From Chryseobacterium sp. ZHDP1 (lineage in GTDB: Bacteria > Bacteroidota > Bacteroidia > Flavobacteriales > Weeksellaceae): a stretch of DNA of 64,000 nt. Below are positions 42,835-51,298 of the stretch, one piece after another (positions within the stretch are counted from its first letter, which is position 1; every line of letters starts with the position of its first letter). The position numbers and the translations under genes are program-made. Location of the stretch: the NCBI RefSeq assembly GCF_018603435.1, contig NZ_CP075682.1, positions 3,658,001 to 3,722,000 of the forward strand. Reading direction: 5' to 3'. The notes below the pieces were generated by a model that was not told where the DNA came from, searched no databases, and saw nothing but the letters and a program-made list of their open reading frames with translations.

Positions 42835-43031
42835 TGATGAAAACATACTTAGCAGTTCTCAAAAAAAATACAGATATCAGACAGCTTGAAAAAGAACTGA
42901 AAAAAAACAATGTAAGATTGTCTGCCCACTATAAAACCATCGGAGGCGTAAAACTCGAAAGTGAAAAGCCGGTTTCCGTTAAAGATTTTGAGCAGTATTT
43001 CCTTTCTGTAGAAGAAGACAAAGAAATTTAA
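42834..43031 (+). CDS. Small protein like a stand-alone I9 (subtilisin propeptide) inhibitor
   Basis: A 65-residue protein starting at ATG 42834 (1-bp overlap with the protease stop). It begins MKTYLAVLKKNTDI, like the first strand of I9 propeptides (YIVVLK), and ends FEQYFLSVEEDKEI, like the usual end of the propeptide (V-E-E-D-x-x-V/I). Separate I9-type proteins act as intramolecular-chaperone-like inhibitors of subtilases in fungi and yeast. Here it would be a dedicated partner of the cytoplasmic S8 protease. The assignment rests on the short motifs and the context. Confidence 0.5.
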   Translation: MMKTYLAVLKKNTDIRQLEKELKKNNVRLSAHYKTIGGVKLESEKPVSVKDFEQYFLSVEEDKEI

Positions 43032-43050
43032 CAAGATAAATGGAGACATC

Positions 43051-43081
43051 AGACTTTTCTGTCCGGAGAAGTCTTATTTTT
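43051..43081 (+). terminator. Intrinsic terminator of the DUF2589 module
   Basis: AGACTT (43051-43056) pairs with AAGTCT (43069-43074) with a GTCCGGA-type internal loop, then TATTTTT. Confidence 0.55.
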
Positions 43082-43082
43082 G
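43075..43082 (+). promoter_or_regulatory. -7 box for the first M1 peptidase gene
   Basis: TATTTTTG fits TAnnTTTG, 28 bp before the start at 43111. It overlaps the T tract of the terminator. Confidence 0.4.
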
Positions 43083-43110
43083 TTTACTTTGTTAAATTAA
43101 AAATAGTAAT

Positions 43111-45309
43111 ATGAACTTCAAAATTCCAACCCTTGTTTCTGCGCTTGCCGTGATGTTCTTTTCACAGTCTGCATTGGCTCAGGAAGCCCCGAAATACAGC
43201 TACGTAGAAGCTTTCAAACCATTTTTCTATACACAGACAGGTACGCCTACAAGATCCGCAAGCGGACAGCCGGGACACGCCTACTGGCAGAATTCGGCAA
43301 GTTACAATCTGGATGTAAGCCTAAACGAAGCCAAAAACGAGCTTACAGGAACTGCGGAAATCACTTATACAAACAACAGTCCTGATAAATTAGGGTTTTT
43401 ATGGCTGCAGCTCGACCAGAATTTATTTGCAAAAGATTCAAGAGGAAATGCAGTCGTACCGACTTCGGGAAGCCGAAACGGAGCGCACGGTGAGGAATTT
43501 GACGGCGGTTACAAAATAAAATCAGTAAAACTGGACGGAAAGGATGTGAAATATACCATTACTGATACCAGAATGCAGATCGATCTTCCAGCAGAACTGA
43601 AAGCGATGGGAGGAGTCGCAAAAATTAAGATTGAATATTCTTTCCTTTCTCCAAAATACGGTTCCGACAGAATGGGAATTCAGGATACGAAAAACGGAAA
43701 GATCTTTACGATAGCACAATGGTATCCAAGAATGTGTGTGTATGATGATGTCATGGGATGGAATACGCTGCCTTATCTCGGTGCTTCGGAATTTTATCTG
43801 GAATATGGAGATATTACGGCAAACATTACCGTTCCTGCCAATCATTATGTGGTGGCTTCAGGAGAATTGCTGAATTCAAAAGAAGTATATTCCAAAGAAG
43901 AAATCAGCCGATGGGATCAGGCAAAAAATGGTGATAAAACAGTGATGATCCGTCCTGAATCTGAATTAGGAAAAAACAATTCCTCAGGAACAAAAACATG
44001 GAAATTTAAAATCAATCAGGCAAGAGATTTTGCATGGGCTTCGTCTCCGGCATTTATTCTGGATGCCGCAAAAATCAACCTTCCGAGCGGAAAAAAATCT
44101 TTGGCAATTTCTGCTTATCCTGTGGAAAGTGTAGGGAAGGATGCGTGGAGCAGATCTACAGAATATACAAAAGCAGCGATTGAGCATTACTCTGCAAAAT
44201 GGTACGAATATACGTATCCGGCTGCAACGAACGTAGCAGGAAACGAAGGCGGAATGGAATATCCGGGAATTGTTTTCTGTCACATGGATTCCAAAGGCGG
44301 CGATCTTTGGGGCGTTACAGATCATGAATTCGGGCACAACTGGTTCCCGATGATTGTGGGTTCCAACGAAAGATTGTTTGCATGGATGGATGAAGGATTC
44401 AATACATTCATCAACGAACTTTCTACGGAAGCTTTCAACAAAGGAGAGTATTTCCAGAAGAAAAATATTGCGCAGATGAGCGGATATATTATGAGCGACG
44501 GTTTTGAACCCATCATGGTAGGTCCGGATAATATGAAAGAAAACAGCATTGGAGCTTTGGCTTATTTCAAACCGGGAATGGGACTTCAAATCTTACGAGA
44601 ATCTATTTTAGGACCTGAAAAATTCGATAAAGCATTCAGAACCTATGTGGAAAGATGGGCTTTCAAACATCCTACCCCTTGGGATTTTTTCCACACGATG
44701 GAAAATGTTTCGGGTGAAGAGCTGAACTGGTTCTGGAGAGGCTGGTTCATCAACAAATGGAAGATCGATCAGGGCATTAAAAATGTAAAATACGTTAACG
44801 GAGACTTTAAAAACGGAGCCCAGATCACGGTTGAAAATATCGGACAGTTACCAATGCCGACCAACGTTCAGGTTAAATTTAAAGACGGAACACAGCAGAT
44901 GGTAAAACTGCCAATCGAGGTCTGGAAAAGAAATACGGAATGGACATTCAGAATTAATTCCACAAAAGAAATCGATCAGGTGAAACTGGATCCGAATTCG
45001 GAGATTCCGGATGTAGATTCTAAAAATAATACATGGAGTTCTGCTGATGCAAAACCGATGGAAAAAGTAAATCTTAAAGAATTTACAGGAACTTTCGGAA
45101 GCAAGGATCTTCCGATGAAAATTGTATTTACGGAGAAAAACAATCAGCTTTTTGCTCAGGCAACAGGACAGCCGGAATTTCCTCTGGAATATACCGGAAA
45201 CAATACGTTCAGTCTGGAAATGGTACAGATTTCTTTAACCTTCAGTCAGGATAAAAAATCATTTACCTTGAAGCGGGGCGGAAAAGAATTTAAATTTAAT
45301 AAAGAATAA
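43111..45309 (+). CDS. Exported M1 family metallopeptidase
   Basis: A 732-residue exported gluzincin. Signal peptide [23 protein letters not shown] (about 23). N-terminal beta domain, then the M1 catalytic part: [10 protein letters not shown] (a GxMEN-type exopeptidase motif) and [16 protein letters not shown]...WMDEGFNTF, which gives HEFGH and the third zinc ligand Glu 18 residues later. The C-terminal region includes [22 protein letters not shown] and a terminal beta domain. It is a periplasmic or outer-membrane aminopeptidase that likely trims peptides for uptake. A second, distantly related M1 protease follows two genes later. No sorting domain is seen. Confidence 0.92.
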   Translation: MNFKIPTLVSALAVMFFSQSALAQEAPKYSYVEAFKPFFYTQTGTPTRSASGQPGHAYWQNSASYNLDVSLNEAKNELTGTAEITYTNNSPDKLGFLWLQLDQNLFAKDSRGNAVVPTSGSRNGAHGEEFDGGYKIKSVKLDGKDVKYTITDTRMQIDLPAELKAMGGVAKIKIEYSFLSPKYGSDRMGIQDTKNGKIFTIAQWYPRMCVYDDVMGWNTLPYLGASEFYLEYGDITANITVPANHYVVASGELLNSKEVYSKEEISRWDQAKNGDKTVMIRPESELGKNNSSGTKTWKFKINQARDFAWASSPAFILDAAKINLPSGKKSLAISAYPVESVGKDAWSRSTEYTKAAIEHYSAKWYEYTYPAATNVAGNEGGMEYPGIVFCHMDSKGGDLWGVTDHEFGHNWFPMIVGSNERLFAWMDEGFNTFINELSTEAFNKGEYFQKKNIAQMSGYIMSDGFEPIMVGPDNMKENSIGALAYFKPGMGLQILRESILGPEKFDKAFRTYVERWAFKHPTPWDFFHTMENVSGEELNWFWRGWFINKWKIDQGIKNVKYVNGDFKNGAQITVENIGQLPMPTNVQVKFKDGTQQMVKLPIEVWKRNTEWTFRINSTKEIDQVKLDPNSEIPDVDSKNNTWSSADAKPMEKVNLKEFTGTFGSKDLPMKIVFTEKNNQLFAQATGQPEFPLEYTGNNTFSLEMVQISLTFSQDKKSFTLKRGGKEFKFNKE

Positions 45310-45319
45310 TTTTAATCTT

Positions 45320-45440
45320 TTGAGCCATTAAGTTTAAATTGAGAGAATAAGCTTTATCAAGAAAAATTATTTTTTAAATCTTAAAAATTAGAAACTTAGA
45401 TATTCTTAACTCCTTAAATCCATCTTAATGGTTCAATTTA
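45320..45440. repeat. Dispersed repeat, family C (CCATTAAG...CTTAATGG)
   Basis: CCATTAAG (45325-45332) and CTTAATGG (45424-45431) form inverted ends around AT-rich sequence with ATTCTTAA and CTTAAATC phrases. Similar to 59148-59275 and the partial copy at 63923-64000. Confidence 0.55.
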
Positions 45441-45479
45441 AATAATATATGATTGTCCGTAATTTGCCATAATTGGAAA

Positions 45480-45572
45480 ATCTTTGAGTTCTTCGCTGAG
45501 TGAAACGCCTTTGCGAACTTAAAAACAGTTAGTATATAAAGAATCTTTGCGAGTCTTTGCGTTAAAAAAAAC
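45480..45572. repeat. Dispersed repeat, family B
   Basis: CTTCGCTGAGTGAAACGCCTTTG, then AAAACAGTTAGTA and CTTTGCGTTAAA, matching 62858-62948 closely and 41450-41550 less well. With family C it fills most of the 45310-45724 gap, which also holds a hairpin at 45611-45645. Confidence 0.55.
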
Positions 45573-45610
45573 AGTTTGATTAATAACGGATAATCAATAA
45601 ATAAAAAATC

Positions 45611-45645
45611 AAAACTTCGGAAAATACTCCGGAGTTTTTTGTTTT
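45611..45645. terminator. Hairpin terminator before the EEP gene
   Basis: AAAACTTCGGA pairs with TCCGGAGTTTT (one T-G pair) across AAATAC and ends in a T tract. It may end transcripts from the M1 peptidase gene. Confidence 0.6.
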
Positions 45646-45703
45646 TAAATTGAATTTAATATTAAAATGCCTAATTCTAGAGGCAGTTCTAAGGAATAAG
45701 CCT

Positions 45704-45711
45704 TACTTTTG
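45704..45711 (+). promoter_or_regulatory. -7 box for the EEP phosphoesterase gene
   Basis: TACTTTTG fits TAnnTTTG, 19 bp before the chosen start at 45731. Confidence 0.45.
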
Positions 45712-45730
45712 TTACTTAAAATAGATGATT

Positions 45731-46558
45731 ATGAATTACAGATTTTCAATCGTATTCCTGATGGTTTTTGCATTGGGATTTTCGCAGAATCTTAAGGTGA
45801 TGAGTTTTAATATCAGACTGAATGTAGATTCGGATAAAGAAAATTCGTGGACGAACAGGAAACAGGATGTTGCAGATCTCCTTACGTATTATCATCCGGA
45901 TTATTTCGGCGTTCAGGAAGCATTGCCGGATCAGATGAAAGATATAAAAAACGGATTGAAAAACTATGATTATGTAGGAGTGGGAAGAGACGACGGAAAA
46001 GAGAAAGGCGAATTTTCGGCTATTTTTTATGATACAGACAGATTGCAGGTTTTAAAATCGGATACGTTCTGGCTTTCGGAAACTCCTGAAAAACCTTCAA
46101 AAGGTTGGGACGCAGCGTTGAACAGAATTTGTACGTATGCAGTTTTCAGAGATAAAAAATCTAAAAAAGAATTCATGGCACTGAATCTACATTTCGATCA
46201 CATCGGAAATATAGCAAGAGTGAAATCTTCAGAATTAATTTTAAAGAAGATCAAAGAAATCAATCCTAAAAATCTGCCGGTAACTGTGAGCGGAGATTTT
46301 AATTTAACGGAAGATTCGGAGCCGATAAAAATTATGTCGCAGAATATGAAAGACAGTTTTTATCATTCAGAAACAAAACATTACGGCCCGAAAGGAACTT
46401 TTACCGGTTTCAATGTAAATGAAATTCCGCAGGACAGAATTGATTATATTTTCGTCAAAGGATTTAAGATCAAATCTCACAGACACATCAACGACAGAAG
46501 AGAAAATCTGCTGTATCCATCGGATCACTTTCCGGTTTTGGTAGATTTAATGTTTTAA
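45731..46558 (+). CDS. Exported endonuclease/exonuclease/phosphatase-fold hydrolase
   Basis: A 275-residue protein from ATG 45731 (MNYRFSIVFLMVFALGFSQN); an earlier in-frame ATG at 45725 adds only two residues. A signal peptide (about 18-19 residues) leads into the EEP fold: LKVMSFNIRLNVDSDKENSWTNRK, DYFGVQEALPDQMKDI, GEFSAIFYD, FMALNLHFDHIGNIARVKS, VTVSGDFNLTEDSEPIKI and the C-terminal YPSDHFPVLVDLMF. The D-x-N, E and D-H residues for metal and phosphate catalysis are all present. This group includes sphingomyelinase-like and DNase-like enzymes; the substrate is unclear. Periplasmic or secreted. Confidence 0.88.
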   Translation: MNYRFSIVFLMVFALGFSQNLKVMSFNIRLNVDSDKENSWTNRKQDVADLLTYYHPDYFGVQEALPDQMKDIKNGLKNYDYVGVGRDDGKEKGEFSAIFYDTDRLQVLKSDTFWLSETPEKPSKGWDAALNRICTYAVFRDKKSKKEFMALNLHFDHIGNIARVKSSELILKKIKEINPKNLPVTVSGDFNLTEDSEPIKIMSQNMKDSFYHSETKHYGPKGTFTGFNVNEIPQDRIDYIFVKGFKIKSHRHINDRRENLLYPSDHFPVLVDLMF

Positions 46559-46701
46559 AATGGCTTCAGTCAAATATTTAAGATAATAAATGATTTCTGC
46601 TTAATTGTAAGCGATCAAAAAATAATACAAACGGTAATAATTATATTGCCGTTTTTTGTTACTTTTATGTTAAATAAAATACTTATTATAAAAAGATTTT
46701 A

Positions 46702-48564
46702 ATGAAAAAGCTTGTTTTGGGTGTATTGTTTTTAGTTTCATGGCAATTTTCCGCGCAGGAATTGTATATGCCGAGAAATATTAAAAAAGCATACGAAAAC
46801 GGAACCCGTGATCTGTCGGGCGCTCCGGGTAAAAATTACTGGCAGAATAAAGGGATTTATAATGTTGAGGTAAAGGTAGATGCCAATTCTAAGGTGGTTT
46901 CGGGAAAGGAAACCATCGTCTATACCAACAACAGCCCAAATGATCTGAATGATCTTGCCATAAGATTTGTTAATAATCTTCATAAACCACAGGCTCCGCG
47001 ATCGGGTGTTGTTTCCAAAGATTTTCTTTCTTCCGGTCTGCATATTAAATCATTTATCGTAAACGGTGAAAAATATAATGTGAACAGCGAAAATTGGGGA
47101 ACAGTTGAAAAAGTAAAGCTGAATTCAGCCTTAAAATCCAAAGCAAAAGCTGAAATTAAAATAGAATGGGAATATCCTTTATCTGTAGAAAGCGGAAGAG
47201 AAGGGCAGATTGATCCTGAAACTTTTTATGTAGCCTACTCTTTCCCAAGAGTTTCTGTTTACGATGATTATAATGGATGGGATATGCTTCCGCACTCCGA
47301 CAGACAGGAGTTTTATAATGATTTCAACGATTACAGTTTTGCGATTACTGCTCCCAAAAATTATGTTGTCTGGGCAACCGGAGATTTCCTGAATCCCGAT
47401 GCCGTTCTTCAGCCAGAATATCTGAAAAGATATAAGTCTTCGTTAAAAAGCGACAAAGTTATTCACGTTGCGACAGAACACGAAATGAAGTCCGGAAAAG
47501 TGACAAAGCAGAATAAATGGAATACGTGGAAATTTAAAGCCAGTCATATCACCGATTTCTGTTTTGCATTAAGCAGTCATTACGTTTGGGATGCGGCAAG
47601 TGTACAGCTTAAAACGAAAAGAGCAAGTGTTCAGGCGGGTTACAAAGCAGATGCAAAGGATTTTGAACATTATGTGGAATGGATGCAGTATAATCTCGAC
47701 TGGTTTTCTAAAAACTGGCCCGGAGTGGAATATCCTTACAATGCTATGACGGCAATTCAGGGGTTTGCAGACATGGAATATCCGATGATGATTAACGATA
47801 CCAGTATTCCGGATGATTTTCAGGATGCGAGATTAACGGCGGATCACGAAATTGCACATACCTATTTTCCTTTTTACATGGGCATCAATGAAACGCGTTA
47901 TGCTTTTATGGATGAAGGCTGGGCAACAACTTTGGAATATTTAATCGGAATTGATGAAAACGGTGAAGCAAAAGCCAAAGAATTTTATAAAAATTTCAGG
48001 GTAAAAAGATGGATCAATGATCCTTCTGCGGAACAGGATCAGCCGATTATTACGATGAGTACTCAGGTAAGCGGAGCGGGGTACGGAAACAATTCTTATG
48101 TAAAAGCATCCTTGTCTTATCTGGCTTTAAAAGATTATCTGGGAGATGATCTGTTTAAAAAAGCACTGCATCATTATATGAACAACTGGAACGGAAAGCA
48201 TCCGATTCCGTGGGATTATTTTAATTCTATGAATACGGGTTCGGGAAAAAATCTGAACTGGTTCTTTAATAACTGGTTTTACACGAATAATTATATTGAC
48301 CTGAAAGTGTCTTCAGCATCTCAGATGAATGATCTTCTAACGGTAAATGTGGATAATGTGGGCGGTTTTGCCATCCCTTTTGATGCAGAGATCGGATATG
48401 AAGACGGAAGTGTAGAGAAGCTTCATTTTTCGCCATCGGTTTGGGAAAAGGATCAGAAAAAAACAATGCTTACAGTTCCGATTACCAAAAAAGTAAAATC
48501 GGTAAATCTTGACGGAGGTATTTTTATGGATTACACACCAAAAGATAATTCGAAAAATTTATAA
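46702..48564 (+). CDS. Exported M1 family metallopeptidase (second)
   Basis: A 620-residue exported gluzincin with signal peptide MKKLVLGVLFLVSWQFSAQ. The catalytic part has DMEYPMMIND (GxMEN-like), LTADHEIAHTYFPFYMGINETRYAFMDEGWATTLEYL: zinc ligands HEIAH and Glu 18 residues on. A C-terminal helical domain with WDYFNSMNTGSGKNLNWFFNNWFY follows. It is 100 residues shorter than the M1 protein at 43111. Periplasmic aminopeptidase-like. Its stop codon coincides with the first base pairs of the 8-bp target duplication of the adjacent IS, which separates it from its original terminator at 49850. Confidence 0.9.
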   Translation: MKKLVLGVLFLVSWQFSAQELYMPRNIKKAYENGTRDLSGAPGKNYWQNKGIYNVEVKVDANSKVVSGKETIVYTNNSPNDLNDLAIRFVNNLHKPQAPRSGVVSKDFLSSGLHIKSFIVNGEKYNVNSENWGTVEKVKLNSALKSKAKAEIKIEWEYPLSVESGREGQIDPETFYVAYSFPRVSVYDDYNGWDMLPHSDRQEFYNDFNDYSFAITAPKNYVVWATGDFLNPDAVLQPEYLKRYKSSLKSDKVIHVATEHEMKSGKVTKQNKWNTWKFKASHITDFCFALSSHYVWDAASVQLKTKRASVQAGYKADAKDFEHYVEWMQYNLDWFSKNWPGVEYPYNAMTAIQGFADMEYPMMINDTSIPDDFQDARLTADHEIAHTYFPFYMGINETRYAFMDEGWATTLEYLIGIDENGEAKAKEFYKNFRVKRWINDPSAEQDQPIITMSTQVSGAGYGNNSYVKASLSYLALKDYLGDDLFKKALHHYMNNWNGKHPIPWDYFNSMNTGSGKNLNWFFNNWFYTNNYIDLKVSSASQMNDLLTVNVDNVGGFAIPFDAEIGYEDGSVEKLHFSPSVWEKDQKKTMLTVPITKKVKSVNLDGGIFMDYTPKDNSKNL

Positions 48565-48569
48565 TAAAG
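48562..48569. repeat. Left target-site duplication of the IS
   Basis: TAATAAAG, identical to 49839-49846, flanks the IS ends. The first three bases are the stop codon of the M1 peptidase. Confidence 0.75.
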
Positions 48570-48633
48570 GGCATAATACTGAAAAATAGTTGGTAGAATC
48601 CTATCAAAACCTCATTGTTAGGCTGCTTGGAGG

Positions 48634-48666
48634 AAGTTTTATGAAACGTGTTTCATAAAACTTTTT
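48634..48666 (+). terminator. Hairpin near the IS left end, upstream of the transposase
   Basis: AAGTTTTATGAAA (48634-48646) pairs perfectly with TTTCATAAAACTT (48651-48663) around CGTG, then TTT. It lies 14 bp before the transposase start and can stop read-through from the M1 gene, limiting transposase expression. Confidence 0.65.
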
Positions 48667-48679
48667 CTTTGTCTGAAAA

Positions 48680-49642
48680 ATGGCAAAAAAACGTTGTTGG
48701 TCTTGTTCAAGCCTGGAGGTAATTCGTTGGGGAAAACAAGGGGGAAAGCAAAGATTTAAATGTAAAAATTGCGGGATTTTATTTACTCAAAACAGAACGG
48801 AGCAGAGAATTAAAAATCGTTTTATCTGGTTCAAAAAATGGGTATTGGAAAGGCAGACCTACAAAACGCTTTGCAGAGACAGCGGTTATTCGAAAGATAC
48901 TTTGCAGAAAACATTTTATACCATTTTAGAGCAGTCTCCTACCTTAAAGATCATCAAACGGGAAAAGGTGAATTTAAGAATGGATGCAACTTATTTTGCT
49001 CAGTTCTGTTTAATTGCTTATCAGGATGATTTTGATGGATATACACAGCTTATCCGTTTTACCGATGGAGAACATTATGAAGAAATCAGGGAAGATTTAA
49101 ACAATCTTTTACGGCTGGGCGTAAAGCTGGAAAGCATTACTACAGATGGACATAAAAGCGTTTTGAAAGCCATAAATAAATCTGATGGAGACATCATTAC
49201 TCAGAGATGTCTGGTTCATATTCAGAGAATGTGCCTGATCTGGCTCACAAAGTTTCCTAAACACATTGCCGGTCAGGAACTTCGAAAACACGTTTTATTA
49301 TTACTGAAAATTAAAACACAAAACGATAAAATCTGGTGGAAAAATGAACTCAACGACTGGTATTTGAGACATCAGGATTATATTAATGAAAAAACAATTA
49401 ATCTTGAAACCGAAAGATACTGGTATACCCACAAGCTTATCAGACGATCGTATTTTACTATAAAACGGGCATTGCCCAATATGTTTCATTATCTGGAAAA
49501 TCCCAATATTCCTAAAACAACCAATGGTATTGAGGGATATTTCAGCCATTTAAAAAATCATCTCGACCTGCACAGAGGTCTCACATTGAAAAACCGAATC
49601 AATTTCATCAAATGGTATATTTATTTTTCTAACGAAAAATAG
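48680..49642 (+). CDS. IS256/MULE-like transposase with N-terminal zinc ribbon
   Basis: A 320-residue DDE transposase. The N-terminus has a zinc ribbon C-W-S-C...C-K-N-C (CWSCSSLEVIRW, QRFKCKNCGILF) used in DNA end binding. Catalytic positions: Asp in VNLRMDATYFAQF, Asp in ESITTDGHKSVLKA, Glu in TTNGIEGYFSHLKNHL. The intervening RCLVHIQRM block is typical of the IS256/MULE clade. It has no stop or frameshift, so the element should be functional. NCBI would call this an IS256 family transposase, variant Zn-binding type (from memory). The ATG at 48680 has a hairpin immediately upstream. Confidence 0.85.
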   Translation: MAKKRCWSCSSLEVIRWGKQGGKQRFKCKNCGILFTQNRTEQRIKNRFIWFKKWVLERQTYKTLCRDSGYSKDTLQKTFYTILEQSPTLKIIKREKVNLRMDATYFAQFCLIAYQDDFDGYTQLIRFTDGEHYEEIREDLNNLLRLGVKLESITTDGHKSVLKAINKSDGDIITQRCLVHIQRMCLIWLTKFPKHIAGQELRKHVLLLLKIKTQNDKIWWKNELNDWYLRHQDYINEKTINLETERYWYTHKLIRRSYFTIKRALPNMFHYLENPNIPKTTNGIEGYFSHLKNHLDLHRGLTLKNRINFIKWYIYFSNEK

Positions 49643-49680
49643 AGTTTTTTTAGCCATAAGGTTCATCCGATAATAAACGA

Positions 49681-49702
49681 AAAGGTGAGGGAAACCTCAC
49701 CT
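49681..49702 (+). terminator. Hairpin after the transposase gene
   Basis: AAGGTGAGG pairs with CCTCACCTT across a GAAA loop (9 bp). No clear T tract; may stabilise or end the transposase mRNA. Confidence 0.45.
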
Positions 49703-49838
49703 TAAAACTATCGTTTTGAACATTAATCCTATTGCTGAAAAGTTGATCTCCACCAGTGCTTTTGTCCTCTTCGGATTAACATCCATAATTTATTAAAATA
49801 TATCCTGAATTTCACCAACTATTTTTCAGTACATTACC

Positions 49839-49846
49839 TAATAAAG
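49839..49846. repeat. Right target-site duplication of the IS
   Basis: TAATAAAG, identical to 48562-48569. Confidence 0.75.
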
Positions 49847-49849
49847 AAG

Positions 49850-49880
49850 AGACTGTCCCGAAAGACAGTCTTTTTTTTTT
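49850..49880 (+). terminator. Displaced terminator of the M1 peptidase gene
   Basis: AGACTGTC (49850-49857) pairs with GACAGTCT (49864-49871), ends in a run of T (49871-49880). With the IS excised, it would lie 18 bp after the M1 peptidase stop. It may also serve the convergent M43 gene. Confidence 0.8.
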
Positions 49881-49895
49881 GTGTATATTGAAAGT

Positions 49896-50888
49896 TTAGT
49901 AAACTCTTAATCCTGATCTTGCTCCGGAAGAAGCTACCACAGACTGCATTCTTGTTTTTTGTCCTGCAGAGAACATAAACATAGCTGCATCATCCACATA
50001 ATCCATGTAATTCATAAACATTACAGATCTCTGAACTCCTGTACAGGTATTATACAAAGGATATGTCGGTTTTCCGTAGTTTGCGCCGGTTTGTGTAGGA
50101 GTATCTGCAACCAAATCGTTTCCGCAGTTAGCATCTCCCCAGATGTGTCTTAAATTAAGATAATGTCCCACTTCATGAGTGGCTGTTCTTCCTAAATTAT
50201 ACGGAGCATTGGATGTGTTTCCAAAATATTTGGCAGCAATTACCACACCGTCATTCCAAAGTCCTGCAGATTCAGGGAATGTTGCGTAGCCAAGTATGCC
50301 TCCCATATCTCCAACTACCCAGATGTTTAGATAATTTGTAGGGTTTGTGGCGTCTATTCCTTTAGAAGATGTTTTTTTCATTGCATCATTGGTTCTCCAG
50401 CTTCTTACAGTAGTTGATTTTCTATTAACGGTTACCAAACGGAACTTAACCCCTGTATTGCCTGCTGCTACAGAAGTAAATTCGGCAGGAATATTATTGA
50501 TGTCGCTGTTGGTTGCAGAGTAATCAGCATTTAGAGTATTAATTTGAGACTGGATTTGTGCATCTGAAATATTTTCGGCAGCGGTTCTGTATAAAACATT
50601 TACAATTACAGGTATTTCCACTGTTCCATCAGCCAGAACTTTTCCCAGTTTAAGATCTTCGGAAAATCTTTCTGTATTGGCTTCAATTTTGGCAAATCTC
50701 TGTCTCAGCTCAGGGTTGCTGTTTAATGCTGCCTGTCGGATTTCTTCTGAAGGACATCCTCTTTTTACTAAATTTGAGACTGTTGAAGGTGCCGCTTCTT
50801 CTTCAGACTGATTCGAAACATTGTCACTGTTACAGGATGATAGAAATCCTAAGGCAAGAATACCAATGAATAATTTTTTCATAATCAA
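49896..50888 (-). CDS. M43-type (cytophagalysin) zinc metalloprotease lipoprotein
   Basis: A 330-residue lipoprotein: MIMKKLFIGILALGFLSSC, with the lipid Cys near 19. The pro-region (30-115) precedes the protease domain: PVIVNVLYRTAAENISDAQIQSQINTLNADY is typical of M43. The zinc motif is THEVGHYLNLRHIWGD (HExxHxxxxxH) near 240; the Met-turn is FMNYMDYVDD. C-terminus SAGQKTRMQSVVASSG is as in other cytophagalysin-like proteins. It lies downstream of a paralog (51299-52291) on the same strand, 410 bp apart, probably from tandem duplication. Acts outside the inner membrane to cut proteins; the target is unknown. ATG 50882 is also possible (removes MI). Confidence 0.9.
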   Translation of the reverse strand: MIMKKLFIGILALGFLSSCNSDNVSNQSEEEAAPSTVSNLVKRGCPSEEIRQAALNSNPELRQRFAKIEANTERFSEDLKLGKVLADGTVEIPVIVNVLYRTAAENISDAQIQSQINTLNADYSATNSDINNIPAEFTSVAAGNTGVKFRLVTVNRKSTTVRSWRTNDAMKKTSSKGIDATNPTNYLNIWVVGDMGGILGYATFPESAGLWNDGVVIAAKYFGNTSNAPYNLGRTATHEVGHYLNLRHIWGDANCGNDLVADTPTQTGANYGKPTYPLYNTCTGVQRSVMFMNYMDYVDDAAMFMFSAGQKTRMQSVVASSGARSGLRVY

Positions 50889-51240
50889 TTTTTTTAATTT
50901 AAGATGATGAATTTATAATATTTAAAATTCCTGTGCAATATTTTTTATTTAAAATCATTGAGTATGTGTTAATTTTTTCAATATTTTATTGTTGTTTTGT
51001 TAGTTTATTGGGTTTATTTGTTGCGAATTTGTCACAGTTGTCAGTTTCGGAAAATTTACCAATTATACTGTATAATGGAGCTTTAAAAATAGATCATATA
51101 GAATTGAACGTTTAAAAAAAAGAGGAAACATTCTATTTTTTTATAAGGTTATGATTTAAATCTTATTGAAAAATAGGGGCAAAATTAAAAGGATTGTGAT
51201 AAAATTTTGAAAAGCTGTAATCACACAATACGATAAATAA

Positions 51241-51271
51241 ATTCCGGCTGTTTCAGAGAAACAGCCGGAAT
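51241..51271 (-). terminator. Terminator between the two M43 genes
   Basis: ATTCCGGCTGTTTC (51241-51254) pairs with GAAACAGCCGGAAT (51258-51271) around AGA, a 14-bp perfect stem following the second M43 gene on the minus strand. The rest of 50889-51298 is AT-rich, with no gene or repeat seen; it likely holds the promoter of the first M43 gene. Confidence 0.8.
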
Positions 51272-51298
51272 TTTTGATATTAAAATTAGCAATAAAGT

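Larger units (their letters stand above)
48570..49838 (+). mobile_element. Complete insertion sequence, IS256/MULE-like, 1,269 bp
   Basis: Bounded by 25-bp imperfect inverted repeats (48570-48594 and 49814-49838; 21 of 25 match, with the inner 18 bp TACTGAAAAATAGTTGGT exact) and an 8-bp direct duplication TAATAAAG. One transposase ORF at 48680-49642. A 13-bp stem hairpin at 48634-48663 lies upstream of the ORF and a 9-bp stem (49681-49702) downstream. The IS sits between the M1 peptidase stop and its terminator. The 8-bp duplication and transposase type fit IS256. It appears intact and potentially mobile. Confidence 0.85.

Noticed and set aside
39251..43031. Contractile injection (eCIS/T6SS) or phage tail module
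   Set aside because: No sheath, tube, baseplate or spike protein seen; proteins resemble none of these families.
48570..49838. IS boundaries at the exact 18-bp repeats only (48577-49831)
   Set aside because: Those ends leave no target duplication; extending to 25 bp gives a perfect 8-bp duplication, which fits better.
50933..51115. 60-codon plus-strand ORF between the two M43 genes
   Set aside because: Hydrophobic, AT-driven composition, no ribosome binding or homolog features; the region is better explained as promoter and terminator space.
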